Positions 37,362 to 46,444 of a DNA stretch of 64,000 nucleotides are shown here, one piece after another. Origin of the DNA: Alicycliphilus denitrificans K601. GTDB lineage: Bacteria > Pseudomonadota > Gammaproteobacteria > Burkholderiales > Burkholderiaceae_C. Each line of letters opens with the position of its first letter. Position 1 is the first letter of the stretch. The notes beneath the pieces are model-generated. The model did no database searches. It worked only from the letters and a program-made list of their open reading frames with translations, and was not told the origin of the DNA. The stretch covers positions 4,931,264-4,995,263 of the forward strand of contig NC_015422.1 in the NCBI RefSeq assembly GCF_000204645.1, in the 5' to 3' direction. A program made the translations under genes and the position numbers.

Positions 37362-38362
37362 CAGATCACCTTGGCGCGCATCAGGTCGCCGATATGCACC
37401 ACGCCCACCAGCACGCCCTGGGCGTCCGTGACCAGCACGCTGGTGATGGAGTGACGCTCCATGGCCTGGGCGGCATCGGCCGCCAGGGCGTCGGCCGCGA
37501 TCGTGCGTGGGCTCGCGTGCATGACGTCCTGGGCGCGCATGCCACGCAGGTCCGCGCCGGCCTCTATGCGCCGGCGCAGGTCGCCGTCGGTGAAGATGCC
37601 GACCGGGCAGCCCGCCTCGTCCACCACGGCCGACGCGCCCACGCCCTTGGCGCTCATCTCGCGCATCAGTGTGCTGAAGTCGGCCTGCGGCGGCACGCGC
37701 GGCACCTGCCCGCCCGTGCGCATGACGTCGCGCACGTGGGTCAGCAGCCGGCGGCCCAGGGCGCCGCCAGGGTGCGAGCGCGCGAAGTCCTCGGGGCGAA
37801 AGCCCCGCGCATCCAGCAGGGCCACGGCCAGTGCGTCGCCCATGGCCAGCTGCACGGTGGTGCTGGTGGTGGGCGCTAGGTTGAGTGGGCAGGCCTCGCG
37901 CTCCACGCTGCAGTCGAGCACCAGGTCGGCATGCCGCGCCAGCGTGGACTGCAGCCCGCCCGTCATGGCGATGAGCGGCACGCCCTGGCGCTTGAGCATG
38001 GGCAGCAGCACGGTGATCTCGCTGCTCTCGCCGCTGTTGGAGATGGCCAGCACCAGGTCGCCGCCGGCGACCATGCCCAGGTCGCCGTGGCTGGCCTCGG
38101 CCGGGTGCACGAAGAAGGACGGCGTGCCGGTGGAGGCCAGCGTGGCGGCGATCTTGCGCCCCACGTGGCCGCTCTTGCCCATGCCCATGACGATCACGCG
38201 CCCCGAGGTGGCCAGCACGCGCTGCACGGCCTGCACGAAGACGGCGCCCAGCCGCCCCCCCGTGCCCTGCAGGGCGGCCGCCTCGATGTCGAAGGTCTCC
38301 CTGCCCAGGCGCAGGGCCTGCTCGGCGTTGAAGGACGGAAAGGCGGCAGTGGCGGTGGGCAT
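37361..38362 (-). CDS. kdsD: arabinose-5-phosphate isomerase KdsD
   Basis: SIS-CBS-CBS protein of 333 residues that converts ribulose-5-phosphate to arabinose-5-phosphate, the first step to KDO. The SIS domain includes VIVMGMGKSGHVGRKIAATL and SFFVHPAEASHGDLG; GGALGRRLLTHVRDVM starts the CBS pair, which ends QGVLVGVVHIGDLMRA. First gene of kdsD-kdsC-lptC, divergent from the Kef antiporter with 48 bp between. Confidence 0.93.
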   Translation of the reverse strand: MPTATAAFPSFNAEQALRLGRETFDIEAAALQGTGGRLGAVFVQAVQRVLATSGRVIVMGMGKSGHVGRKIAATLASTGTPSFFVHPAEASHGDLGMVAGGDLVLAISNSGESSEITVLLPMLKRQGVPLIAMTGGLQSTLARHADLVLDCSVEREACPLNLAPTTSTTVQLAMGDALAVALLDARGFRPEDFARSHPGGALGRRLLTHVRDVMRTGGQVPRVPPQADFSTLMREMSAKGVGASAVVDEAGCPVGIFTDGDLRRRIEAGADLRGMRAQDVMHASPRTIAADALAADAAQAMERHSITSVLVTDAQGVLVGVVHIGDLMRAKVI

Positions 38363-38410
38363 GGACGGATTCTATCGGCCGGCCCTGTGCCGGCTCGGCT
38401 AGGATCGGGC

Positions 38411-40396
38411 ATGTCCTCGCTCGCCCTCACGCTGCTGTATCTGCTGGCCGCAGTGCTGGGCGTGGTGGCATGCCGCAGCCTGCGGCTGCCGCCCATGATG
38501 GGCTATCTGGCCGCAGGCATCCTCATCGGCCCGCATGCGCTGGCGCTCACGCAGAACTCCGAGGGCGTGCGCCACCTGGGGGAGTTCGGCGTGGTGTTCC
38601 TCATGTTCACCATAGGGCTGGAATTCAGCCTGCCCAAGCTGCGCGCCATGCGCCGCCACGTGTTCGGGCTGGGGCTGCTGCAGGTGCTCGCATCCATGCT
38701 GGCGTTCATGGCCTGCCTGCTGCTGCTCGCGCGGCTGGCCGGCGGCGTGTGGGACATGGGCTGGCAGACGGCGCTGGCGCTCTCCGGCACCCTCGCCATG
38801 AGCAGCACGGCCATCGTGGTCAAGCTCGTGTCCGAGCGCGGCGAGCTCGAGAGCGAGCACGGCCGGCGCGTGCTGGGCATCCTGCTTTTCCAGGATCTGG
38901 CCGTGGTCCCCATGCTGGTGCTGGTGCCCGCCCTGGGCTCCTCTCCCGAACGCCTGCTGCTGGCCCTGGGCCTGGCGCTGCTCAAGGCCTCGATGCTCGT
39001 GGGCGTGCTGCTCGTGGGCGGCCAGCGCGTGATGCGCTGGTGGCTCACGCTGGTGGCACGCAGAAAGAGCGACGAGCTGTTCATGCTCAACCTGCTGCTG
39101 GTCACGCTGGGCCTGGCCTGGCTCACCGAGCTGGCCGGGCTGTCGCTGGCGCTGGGCGCCTTCATCGCGGGCGTGCTGGTGTCGGAGACGGAGTACCGCC
39201 ACCAGGTGGGCACCGACATCCGCCCCTTCCACGACGTGCTGCTGGGCCTGTTTTTCATCACCGTGGGCATGATGCTCGACTGGCACATCCTGCTGGAGCG
39301 CTGGGCCCTGGTGCTGGCGCTGCTGGCCGCGCCGCTGCTCATCAAGACCGCCATCATCGTGGCGCTGGCGCGGGGCCTGGGGGCCACCACGGGCGTGGCG
39401 CTGCGCACGGCGCTGTACGTGGCGCAGGCGGGCGAGTTCGGCTTCGTGCTGCTGTCGCTGATGCAGGAGCACGCCCTGATGCAGCCCGCGCTCATGAACC
39501 CGGTGCTCGCGGCCATGGTGCTGTCGATGCTGGCCACGCCCTTCCTGATCCAGTACAGCAACCGCATCGTCATGAAGCTCGTGGCCAGCGACTGGCTGCA
39601 GCAGTCACTGAACGTGACCACCATCGCGCGGCAGGCCATCAATGCCAGCGGCCACGTGCTGATCTGCGGCTACGGGCGCTGCGGCCAGAACCTCGCGCGC
39701 ATGCTGGAAAGCGAGGGCATCCCCTACATGGCGCTGGACCTCGACCCCGACCGCGTGCGCCAGGCCGCCGCGGCGGGCAACTCGGTGGTCTTCGGCGACG
39801 CCACGCGGCTGCAGGCGCTCAAGGCCGCGGGCCTGGCGCGCGCCGCCGCCGTGGCCGTGACCTACCTGGACACGCCCGCCGCCCTCAAGGTGCTGGCCCA
39901 CGCGCGCACGCATGCGCCCCATGTGCCCGTGGTGGTGCGCACGCAGGACGATTCGCAGCTGGACAGGCTGCAGGCCGCCGGAGCCACCGAGGTCGTGCCC
40001 GAGGCCATCGAAGGCTCGCTGATGCTGGCCAGCCACGCCCTGGCCCTGGTGGGCGTGCCCATGCGGCGCGTGCTGCGCCTGGTGCAGGACCAGCGCGAGG
40101 CCCGCTACGGCCTGCTGCGCGGCTACTTCCACGGTGCCGACGACGACACGCCCACCGAAAGGGACCAGGAGCGCCTGTACTCCATCACCCTGCCCCCGGG
40201 CGCCGCGGCCGTGGGCGCGCAGCTGGCGCACCTTCCCCTGCACGCCATCGGCGCACACCTGGTCAACGTGCGCCGGACCAGCGGCCGCATGTCCACGCCC
40301 GACGACGCCATGCCGCTGGCCGAGGGAGACACCCTGGTCCTCTCCGGCCACCCCACGGCCCTGAGCCTGGCAGAAGAGAAACTGCTGCGCGGCTGA
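38411..40396 (+). CDS. Kef-type (CPA2) cation:proton antiporter with TrkA domains
   Basis: Membrane protein of 661 residues. About twelve hydrophobic helices (1-390) form a Na+/H+-exchanger-type channel, with [19 protein letters not shown] and [20 protein letters not shown]/TrkA-N domain follows ([21 protein letters not shown]-binding glycines near 420), then a TrkA-C domain (about 575-661). It would export K+ or Na+ in exchange for H+, gated by nucleotide binding. The neighbourhood kdsD-kef-apt is common in Burkholderiales. Confidence 0.9.
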   Translation: MSSLALTLLYLLAAVLGVVACRSLRLPPMMGYLAAGILIGPHALALTQNSEGVRHLGEFGVVFLMFTIGLEFSLPKLRAMRRHVFGLGLLQVLASMLAFMACLLLLARLAGGVWDMGWQTALALSGTLAMSSTAIVVKLVSERGELESEHGRRVLGILLFQDLAVVPMLVLVPALGSSPERLLLALGLALLKASMLVGVLLVGGQRVMRWWLTLVARRKSDELFMLNLLLVTLGLAWLTELAGLSLALGAFIAGVLVSETEYRHQVGTDIRPFHDVLLGLFFITVGMMLDWHILLERWALVLALLAAPLLIKTAIIVALARGLGATTGVALRTALYVAQAGEFGFVLLSLMQEHALMQPALMNPVLAAMVLSMLATPFLIQYSNRIVMKLVASDWLQQSLNVTTIARQAINASGHVLICGYGRCGQNLARMLESEGIPYMALDLDPDRVRQAAAAGNSVVFGDATRLQALKAAGLARAAAVAVTYLDTPAALKVLAHARTHAPHVPVVVRTQDDSQLDRLQAAGATEVVPEAIEGSLMLASHALALVGVPMRRVLRLVQDQREARYGLLRGYFHGADDDTPTERDQERLYSITLPPGAAAVGAQLAHLPLHAIGAHLVNVRRTSGRMSTPDDAMPLAEGDTLVLSGHPTALSLAEEKLLRG

Positions 40397-40433
40397 TTAC
40401 ACTGTCCGCCGGCCCCTCTCGCCCCCACCGCCC

Positions 40434-40988
40434 ATGCACAGCCTCAGCGTCACCGACTACCTGCGCCAGCACATCCGCACCGTGCCCGACTGGCCGGCCC
40501 CCGGCGTGCAGTTCCGCGACATCACCCCCCTGCTGCAGGACCCCAAGGTCTTCCGCGTCATGATCGACGCGTTCGTGCACCGCTACATGGACCGCGCCAT
40601 GCGCCCCGACGTGGTGGCAGGGCTGGACGCGCGCGGCTTCATCCTCGGGGCCGTGGTGGCCTACGAACTCAACGTCGGCTTCGTGCCGATCCGCAAGAAG
40701 GGCAAGCTGCCCTTCACCACGGTCGAGGAAACCTACGAGCTGGAGTACGGCAGCGCCACCGTGGAGCTGCATGCCGACGCCGTGAAGCCCGGCGACCGCG
40801 TGCTGCTGATCGACGACCTGATCGCCACCGGCGGCACGATGATGGCGGGCAAGAAGCTGCTGGAAAAACTGGGCACCACCGTGATGGAAGGCGCCGCCAT
40901 CGTCGACCTGCCCGAACTCGGCGGCTCGGCGCGCCTGCGCGCGAGCGGGTTGCCGCTCTACACCCTGGTGGATTTCAGCGGCCGCTGA
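40434..40988 (+). CDS. apt: adenine phosphoribosyltransferase
   Basis: Purine-salvage enzyme of 184 residues making AMP from adenine and PRPP. Seen are the start [20 protein letters not shown], the [10 protein letters not shown] loop, and the PRPP-binding loop [12 protein letters not shown] at about 123-134. Convergent with the next gene, 46 bp between. Confidence 0.94.
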   Translation: MHSLSVTDYLRQHIRTVPDWPAPGVQFRDITPLLQDPKVFRVMIDAFVHRYMDRAMRPDVVAGLDARGFILGAVVAYELNVGFVPIRKKGKLPFTTVEETYELEYGSATVELHADAVKPGDRVLLIDDLIATGGTMMAGKKLLEKLGTTVMEGAAIVDLPELGGSARLRASGLPLYTLVDFSGR

Positions 40989-41034
40989 CGCGTACGGGTT
41001 TGCAATCAGTCAGAGAACAAGGCGCGAAGCCGTA

Positions 41035-41922
41035 TCAACGCAGGTCGCCGTACTGCGTGGAGCTCAGGTCGGACGAGGGCGCGTCCTGGGTGGGCATCAC
41101 GGTGTCCTCGAACCCCGTGGAGCCGGTGCTCTTGGGCAGCAGGGGGCCGCTGCGCGTAGCCGTGCCCGGTTCCGCCGCGGGCGCCGGCGCGCGCGCCGCG
41201 GCGGCATGCACCAGCGCCTGCTTGAAGGCCGCAACCTCGTCCGCCTCGATGGGCTCGAACCCCGTGGCGGCGCGCGGCGGCGCGACGGGCGCGATCGGCG
41301 GCACCAGGGGGGCCGGGCGCGAGGCCGGCGGCACGCCATGCTGGCGCGCAGCAGCCGGCCGGGGAGGCGAGAGGGTGGGCGAGGCCTGCGCCGCGGGCGC
41401 GGTGAACTCCGGCACCCTGCTGGCCTGGGGCCGCGCCGCGGAAGCGGCCGGGCCCATGGACACGCCCACCATGATCTGGTCGTTGATGCGCCAATAGACG
41501 GCCGGCACGACGATGCCGAAGCGCGACTTGGCGGACTGGGTGATCAGCGCCTCGATCTCGCCCAGGCGCACCATGTCGCTGCTGTATTCCTGCGCCAGAT
41601 CCATCATCACCAGGAACTGGGCACCGCGCTGGTCCAGTGAAAGCACCTTGAACTTGTAGCCCGCCGACAACACTCCGGCGCGCACCATCGCGTCGCGCAC
41701 CGTCGTGTACAGCAGCTCGCGCCGCTCCGCGCGCTCGTTCTTGCGCGCCGCGGCCGGATCCTGGGATGCGGAGGGCTCCAGCAAGGGCTTGCCATTGCCA
41801 TTGCGGCCCGGCGCTGCGGACCCCGCGCCGTTCGCGGCCAGCGGTGCAGGCATCGTATGCGCCTGGCGCTGGCGCGGTGCCTGGGGCTTGGATTTGCGGG
41901 TGAACCAGCTGAACAAGGACAT
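41035..41922 (-). CDS. protein of unknown function with Pro/Ala-rich tail
   Basis: Protein of 295 residues that I do not recognise. It starts MSLFSWFTRKSKPQAPRQRQ, basic and without a signal peptide. A compact, probably folded core lies at about 64-165 (ERRELLYTTVRDAMVRAGVL through GIVVPAVYWRINDQIMVGV). From about 165 on it is Pro/Ala-rich and low-complexity, with a short acidic helix (EPIEADEVAAFKQALVHAA) near 235. The core resembles regions of Burkholderiales proteins annotated only as hypothetical. It is 122 bp downstream of, and in the same direction as, the cNMP-binding gene reading from the right. Codon use is like its neighbours. Confidence 0.75.
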   Translation of the reverse strand: MSLFSWFTRKSKPQAPRQRQAHTMPAPLAANGAGSAAPGRNGNGKPLLEPSASQDPAAARKNERAERRELLYTTVRDAMVRAGVLSAGYKFKVLSLDQRGAQFLVMMDLAQEYSSDMVRLGEIEALITQSAKSRFGIVVPAVYWRINDQIMVGVSMGPAASAARPQASRVPEFTAPAAQASPTLSPPRPAAARQHGVPPASRPAPLVPPIAPVAPPRAATGFEPIEADEVAAFKQALVHAAAARAPAPAAEPGTATRSGPLLPKSTGSTGFEDTVMPTQDAPSSDLSSTQYGDLR

Positions 41923-42044
41923 GCCATGCCTTCGCAAAGAAGCGCTAAAAATGTCAGCAAGTGTACAGCGCGGTTCATGGTTTGGCATGCCGCCAACCGG
42001 CCAGGACGCCGCCACGGGGGCGCCTGGCCCTCCCGCCACCCGGC

Positions 42045-42530
42045 TCAGGTTGCGGCCACGCGACGGCGGCGGTTGGCCAGGCGCTTGGCGAGCACCGCGC
42101 CGACGGCCATGGCCAGTTGCAGCGCCACGACCGGCTGCCGGTTGGCGAGTTCGGAAAAACGCAGCGCCGTCAGGCTCCACAGCTTGCTCGGGGCGCTGGC
42201 CTGCACCGTCGCGCTGCGCGGGCGGTGCGAGAAAAACGCCCCCTCGCCCACCACCGAGCCGGCGCCCACGATGGCCAAGCGCAGCCGCTGGTTCTCATTC
42301 TCCGAATGCACGCTCAGGCTGCCGCTCTCCACCAGGTACAGGGTGCGGTCGTTCGTGCCCTGCGCAAACAGCACCTGGCCGGCCGGCAGATTCACGGGCT
42401 GCAGGTAGGACGACAGCAGGCCCCATTGCTCGCGGCTGAGCACATTGTTCATGCCGTCGTCCGCGGTGGTCTGGCTGATGGCCTCGATCAGGCCCGTCAG
42501 ATCGACCCTGGGGAAGGGAGTGGTGTTCAT
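42045..42530 (-). CDS. cyclic-nucleotide-binding-domain protein lacking a DNA-binding domain
   Basis: Protein of 161 residues with one Crp-like cNMP-binding domain: LPAGQVLFAQGTNDRTLYLVE is the first beta segment, and GAGSVVGEGAFFSHRPRSATVQA is the phosphate-binding cassette with Glu-Gly and Arg. After the C helix the sequence ends in RRRRVAAT, with no helix-turn-helix. It therefore probably acts through protein contacts. Ligand not certain. Confidence 0.82.
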   Translation of the reverse strand: MNTTPFPRVDLTGLIEAISQTTADDGMNNVLSREQWGLLSSYLQPVNLPAGQVLFAQGTNDRTLYLVESGSLSVHSENENQRLRLAIVGAGSVVGEGAFFSHRPRSATVQASAPSKLWSLTALRFSELANRQPVVALQLAMAVGAVLAKRLANRRRRVAAT

Positions 42531-42612
42531 CGGGCGCGAACGGTAGCGTGCGCACCGCATCCATACAAGCGGCCATTACCATTGTTTACACATGCATTGC
42601 CTTGTCGCTACC

Positions 42613-44010
42613 TCATTTTCCGATGCAGAAGCTGGAGAAGATGACACCCAGCAGATCGTCGGAGGTGAATTCGCCCGTGATGGCGTTGAGGGCGTTCTGC
42701 GCCAGGCGTAGTTCCTCGGCCAGCAGGTCCAGCGCCGGCCCCGTGCTTTCGAGCTGCGCGGCGGCCTCCATGAGGTGCGCGTCCACGGCGCGCAGGGCCT
42801 CGATGTGGCGCGCGCGGGCGATGTACACGCCCTCGGCTGCGGACTGCCAGCCCGCGACCCGCAGCAGTTCCCGCCGCAGGGCGTCGAGCCCCTGGCCGGT
42901 GCGCGCCGACAGTTGCACCGCCGCCCGGCCCGCCGTGGCGGCCGGTGCCGGGCGGGCAGCGGCGTCGGTCTTGTTCCAGACGTCGATGACCGGCACGCTT
43001 TCAGACAGTTTCTGGACCAGGGTGCTTGCTATGAGCGCGTCGGCAGCTATGTATTCGGGAGCATCCAGGCGCGTGAGGTCGTGCAGGAACAGCACGGCAT
43101 CGGCCTGGGTGATCTCGTCCCAGGCGCGCGCGATGCCGATGCGCTCGACCTCGTCGGCGCTTTCGCGCAGGCCAGCCGTGTCGATGATGTGCAGCGGAAC
43201 GCCCTCGATCTGTATGGTCTGCTGAACCTTGTCGCGCGTGGTGCCCGCGATGGGGGTGACGATGGCCAGCTCCGCCCCGGCGAGCGCATTGAGCAGCGAG
43301 CTCTTGCCCGCGTTCGGCTGGCCCGCGATGACCACCTTGATGCCTTCGCGCAGCAGCGCGCCCTGGCTGGCGCGCTGCATCACGGCGGCCAGCGTCTGCT
43401 GCAGGTTCGATAGCTGCCCGCGCGCGTCTGCCTTGCGCAGGAAGTCGATTTCCTCCTCTGGGAAGTCGAGCGTGGCCTCGACCAGCATGCGCAGGTGCAC
43501 GAGCGCGTCGCGCAGGCCGTGGATCTCCTGCGAGAACGCGCCCGACAGCGACCGGCCCGCGCTGCGCGCCGCGGCCTCGGTGCTGGCGTCTATCAGGTCG
43601 GCGATGGCCTCGGCCTGGGCCAGGTCGAGCTTGTCGTTGAGGAAGGCGCGCTCGGTGAATTCGCCCGGCTCGGCCAGGCGCAGGCGCGGCAGCACGGCTT
43701 GCGCCGCCTCCAGGCAGCGCGCCAGCAACAGCTGCAGCACCACGGGGCCACCGTGGGCCTGCAGCTCCAGCACGTCCTCGCCCGTGTAGCTGTGCGGCGC
43801 GGGGAAGAACAGCGCCAAGCCCTGGTCGATGGACCGGCCCGCGGCATCGGGAAAGGGCAGGTAATGCGCCTGGCGGGGCTGCAGCGATCTCCCGAGCAGG
43901 CCCTGCACGAAGGGCGCGAGCCCCCGGCCCGACACGCGCACGATGCCCACGGCCCCGCGCCCGGGGGCGGTGGCGATGGCAGCGATGGGGTCCTGGTGGC
44001 GGGCGAGCAT
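42613..44010 (-). CDS. mnmE: tRNA modification GTPase MnmE (TrmE)
   Basis: With MnmG, this GTPase installs the carboxymethylaminomethyl group on wobble uridine. It has 465 residues against about 454 in E. coli. Features: N-terminal folate-binding domain ([20 protein letters not shown]), G1 [14 protein letters not shown], the TTRDKV switch, G3 DTAGLRE, G4 NKTD and the conserved C-terminal CIGK. Residues about 318-332 ([13 protein letters not shown]) between G3 and G4 come from AT-rich rare codons (ATA twice) that match the window's palindromic repeat and account for the extra length. mnmE usually adjoins yidC; here 17 kb of other genes lie between. Confidence 0.95.
   Translation of the reverse strand: MLARHQDPIAAIATAPGRGAVGIVRVSGRGLAPFVQGLLGRSLQPRQAHYLPFPDAAGRSIDQGLALFFPAPHSYTGEDVLELQAHGGPVVLQLLLARCLEAAQAVLPRLRLAEPGEFTERAFLNDKLDLAQAEAIADLIDASTEAAARSAGRSLSGAFSQEIHGLRDALVHLRMLVEATLDFPEEEIDFLRKADARGQLSNLQQTLAAVMQRASQGALLREGIKVVIAGQPNAGKSSLLNALAGAELAIVTPIAGTTRDKVQQTIQIEGVPLHIIDTAGLRESADEVERIGIARAWDEITQADAVLFLHDLTRLDAPEYIAADALIASTLVQKLSESVPVIDVWNKTDAAARPAPAATAGRAAVQLSARTGQGLDALRRELLRVAGWQSAAEGVYIARARHIEALRAVDAHLMEAAAQLESTGPALDLLAEELRLAQNALNAITGEFTSDDLLGVIFSSFCIGK
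43015..43060 (-). repeat. intragenic copy of the palindromic repeat inside mnmE
   Basis: Top strand CCAGGGTGCTTGCTATGAGC, then GCGTCGGCAGCTATGTATT, parallels the reverse consensus CCAGCGCTTG, loop, AAGCGCTGGCAGCTAT, A/T. It is in frame and translated as residues about 318-332. Confidence 0.6.
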
Positions 44011-44087
44011 GGGCGGGGCTTTCAGCAGGGCAGTGATCCGAGCGCCGCATTATTGACGCTGGCGCACCCCGCGCCACCCGCCTGGAC

Positions 44088-44975
44088 TCACATGGCGGGC
44101 TTGTCGCTTTGCGCCGTGAGGTTGTCCTTGAGCTCCTGGCTCATGGGCAGGCCGATCACCTGGCCCTTGGGCGGGATCGGCGACATGAACCACTTGGTGT
44201 AGAGCTTCTCGAACTCGCCCGACTTCATCATGCCACCGATCACGCCGTTGACCAGCTTCTGGAACTGCGGATCGTCCTTGCGCATCATGCAGGCGTAGGG
44301 CTCGACCTGCAGCGCATCGCCCACCACGTCCCAGTCGGCGGGGTTGCGCGCGTTGTTCTTCAGGCCGAACAGCAGGATGTCGTCCATGGCGAACGCCTCG
44401 GCGCGGCCGGCGTCCACGAGCAGCATGGAGTCGTCATGGTCCTTGCCGAGCACGATGTCGAAGTCCAGGTTGTTGTCCTTGCTGTACTTGCGTATCACCT
44501 GGGCGTTGGTCGTGCCCGTGGTGCTGGACACCTTCTTCCTCGCCAGGTCGGCCCAGTTCTTGATGCCGGAATTCTTCTTCACGAGCAGGCGCGTGCCGGT
44601 ATAGAAGTAGTTGATGGCGAACTGCACGTCCTTGCCGCGCACCGCATTGTTGGTGGTCGATCCGCACTCGATGTCGATGGTGCCGTTCTGCAGCAGCGGG
44701 ATGCGGTTCTGCGAGGTCACGGCCTGCATGTCCACCTTCAGGCCCGGCTTGTTCAGCTGCTTCTTCACGGCATCGACGATGGCGTTGGTGATCTCCACCG
44801 AGAATCCCACCGGGCCGCCCGAGCCCGCGAGGTAGCTGAACGGCACCGAGGATTCGCGGTAGGCCACGGTGATCTTGCCCGTGTCGGCGATCTTCTTGAG
44901 GGTGTCGGCCTGGGCGGCGGTGCCGGCCAGGGCGCAGGCGGCCAGCGCTGCGGCCAGGATGGTGGTGGGTTTCAT
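44088..44975 (-). CDS. glutamate/aspartate-type ABC transporter binding protein
   Basis: Periplasmic amino-acid-binding protein of 295 residues (SBP family 3, GltI-like). A signal peptide (ILAAALAACALAGTAAQA) is followed by DTLKKIADTGKITVAYRESS, then VGFSVEITNAIVD and the ligand region CGSTTNNAVRGKDVQFAINY typical of Glu/Asp binders. No permease or ATPase is adjacent, so it either uses components encoded elsewhere or is a stray. It is divergent from dadA, and the 254-bp gap has a strong inverted repeat, suggesting joint control. Confidence 0.88.
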   Translation of the reverse strand: MKPTTILAAALAACALAGTAAQADTLKKIADTGKITVAYRESSVPFSYLAGSGGPVGFSVEITNAIVDAVKKQLNKPGLKVDMQAVTSQNRIPLLQNGTIDIECGSTTNNAVRGKDVQFAINYFYTGTRLLVKKNSGIKNWADLARKKVSSTTGTTNAQVIRKYSKDNNLDFDIVLGKDHDDSMLLVDAGRAEAFAMDDILLFGLKNNARNPADWDVVGDALQVEPYACMMRKDDPQFQKLVNGVIGGMMKSGEFEKLYTKWFMSPIPPKGQVIGLPMSQELKDNLTAQSDKPAM

Positions 44976-45090
44976 GGCGTCTCCTTTGCTTTATCGAAGT
45001 CGTGGTTGCGGTTGCCACGCAAGTCACGACGGTACTGTAGAAAGCCCGCGCCCGCTTGAACAATGCCTTTCGTGGCAGGGGGTATGTGCA

Positions 45091-45142
45091 AAAGTTATGC
45101 GCCGCCGCTGCGGGCCTTGCGCCACGGCCCGCGCATAACTTT
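45091..45142. promoter_or_regulatory. long inverted repeat, candidate operator between binding-protein gene and dadA
   Basis: AAAGTTATGCGC (45091-45102) and GCGCATAACTTT (45131-45142) are perfect 12-bp arms separated by 28 bases of GC-rich DNA. It is centred about 140 bp from the left gene and 115 bp from dadA. Arm length and spacing fit cooperative binding by a regulator such as the LysR protein encoded at 46445. Confidence 0.5.
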
Positions 45143-45229
45143 CCGTCATGCCCCGCGCCTGCATTGGCATTATTCAATCGCCGGCGCGCGCCCTACATTG
45201 GGGCGATCCGCAATCTGCCGAATTTTTCA

Positions 45230-46441
45230 ATGCATGTATGTGTTATGGGCGCGGGCATCGTGGGCCTGGCGACGGCCTACGAGCTCCAGCGCCAGGGAAT
45301 GCAGGTCACCGTGGTCGACCAGGCCCGGCCCGGCGCGGGCGCCAGCGGGGGCAATGGCGCCCAGCTGAGCTACAGCTATGTGCAGCCCCTGGCCGACTCC
45401 GGCATCTGGGCGCAGCTGCCCAAGCTGCTGCTGTCGCCCGATTCGCCGCTCAAGCTGCGCCCGCGGTGGGACCCGCACCAGTGGCGCTGGGGGCTGGATT
45501 TCCTGCGCGCCTGCAACCGCCGCGCCTCCGAGCGCGGCACGGCCACGCTGCTGGCCCTGGCCGCGCGCAGCCGCCAGGGCTTCGAGCGCATGCTGGCCGC
45601 CGAGCGGCTGGAGTGCGACTTCTCGCGCACGGGCAAGCTGGTGCTGTATGCGACCCAGGCCTCGCTCGACGACGCGCGGCGCCAGCTGGAGCTGCAGCGC
45701 GCCTGGGGCTGCGAGCAGGAAGCCGTCACACCCGCGCGCTGCGTGGAGATCGAGCCGGCGCTCGCGCACTACGCGGCGCAGATCGCTGGCGCCATCCACA
45801 CGCCCAGCGAATGCGCGGCCGACTGCCTGCAGGTCTGCCAGGGGCTGCATGCCCTGCTGCAGGCACGCGGCGTGCGCTTCGTGCTCGGCACGAGGATCAC
45901 GGCGGTCACCCGGTCCGCGGGCCGCATCGTTGCGGCGCAGACCGATGCGGGCGCCATCGAGGCCGACGCTTTCGTGCTCGCCCTGGGCAGCAGCAGCCAC
46001 GCGCTGGCGCGCACCCTGGGGTTTGCGCTGCCGGTCTATCCGCTCAAGGGCTACAGCATCACCTTCGATGCCGCCGCCGGGCCCGGCGCGGCGCCCCGCG
46101 TGAGCGTGACCGATGCCGCCCGCAAGGTGGTGTTCGCGCGCCTGGGCCGGCGCATGCGCGTGGCCGGCATGGCCGAGCTCGTGGGCTACGGCATGGACAT
46201 ACCGCAGGCGCGCATCGACAGCCTGTGCGCCGCCACGCGCGCCCTGTTCCCGCACAGCGGCATGGGGCGCGACCTGCAGCCCTGGGCCGGCCTGCGCCCG
46301 GCCACGCCCACCGGCCTGCCCGTGGTGGGGCGCCACGCACGCGCGCCCGCCAACCTGCTGCTCAACACCGGACACGGCGCGCTGGGTTTCACGCTGGCCT
46401 TCGGCACGGCCGCAGCCGTGGCCGAGGCGCTGGCCGGCTGA
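45230..46441 (+). CDS. dadA: D-amino-acid dehydrogenase (DadA-like FAD oxidoreductase)
   Basis: Flavoprotein of 403 residues. The FAD-binding GAGIVG is at 7-12 (MHVCVMGAGIVGLATAYELQ), then PGAGASGGNGAQLSYSYVQPL, VYPLKGYSITFD and a C-terminal TGHGALGFTLAFGTA typical of DadA. It would deaminate D-amino acids to keto acids, feeding electrons to the respiratory chain. The ATG at 45230 is chosen because the residues before the Rossmann strand fit. Sits beside an Asp/Glu racemase and D-peptidase operon, supporting a role in D-residue catabolism; a glycine- or proline-type oxidase is the alternative. Confidence 0.85.
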   Translation: MHVCVMGAGIVGLATAYELQRQGMQVTVVDQARPGAGASGGNGAQLSYSYVQPLADSGIWAQLPKLLLSPDSPLKLRPRWDPHQWRWGLDFLRACNRRASERGTATLLALAARSRQGFERMLAAERLECDFSRTGKLVLYATQASLDDARRQLELQRAWGCEQEAVTPARCVEIEPALAHYAAQIAGAIHTPSECAADCLQVCQGLHALLQARGVRFVLGTRITAVTRSAGRIVAAQTDAGAIEADAFVLALGSSSHALARTLGFALPVYPLKGYSITFDAAAGPGAAPRVSVTDAARKVVFARLGRRMRVAGMAELVGYGMDIPQARIDSLCAATRALFPHSGMGRDLQPWAGLRPATPTGLPVVGRHARAPANLLLNTGHGALGFTLAFGTAAAVAEALAG

Positions 46442-46444
46442 GCG

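Noticed and set aside
43395..43440. Another GATAGCTGCC match inside mnmE, reading like a repeat arm
   Set aside because: The encoded residues ([10 protein letters not shown]) occupy a position of normal length in MnmE and the codons are GC-rich, so chance similarity is more likely.
45070..45100. Sigma-54 promoter (TGGCAGG...TATGTGCA) before dadA
   Set aside because: The GG and GC dinucleotides are twelve bases apart instead of ten, and no enhancer-binding activator is encoded nearby.
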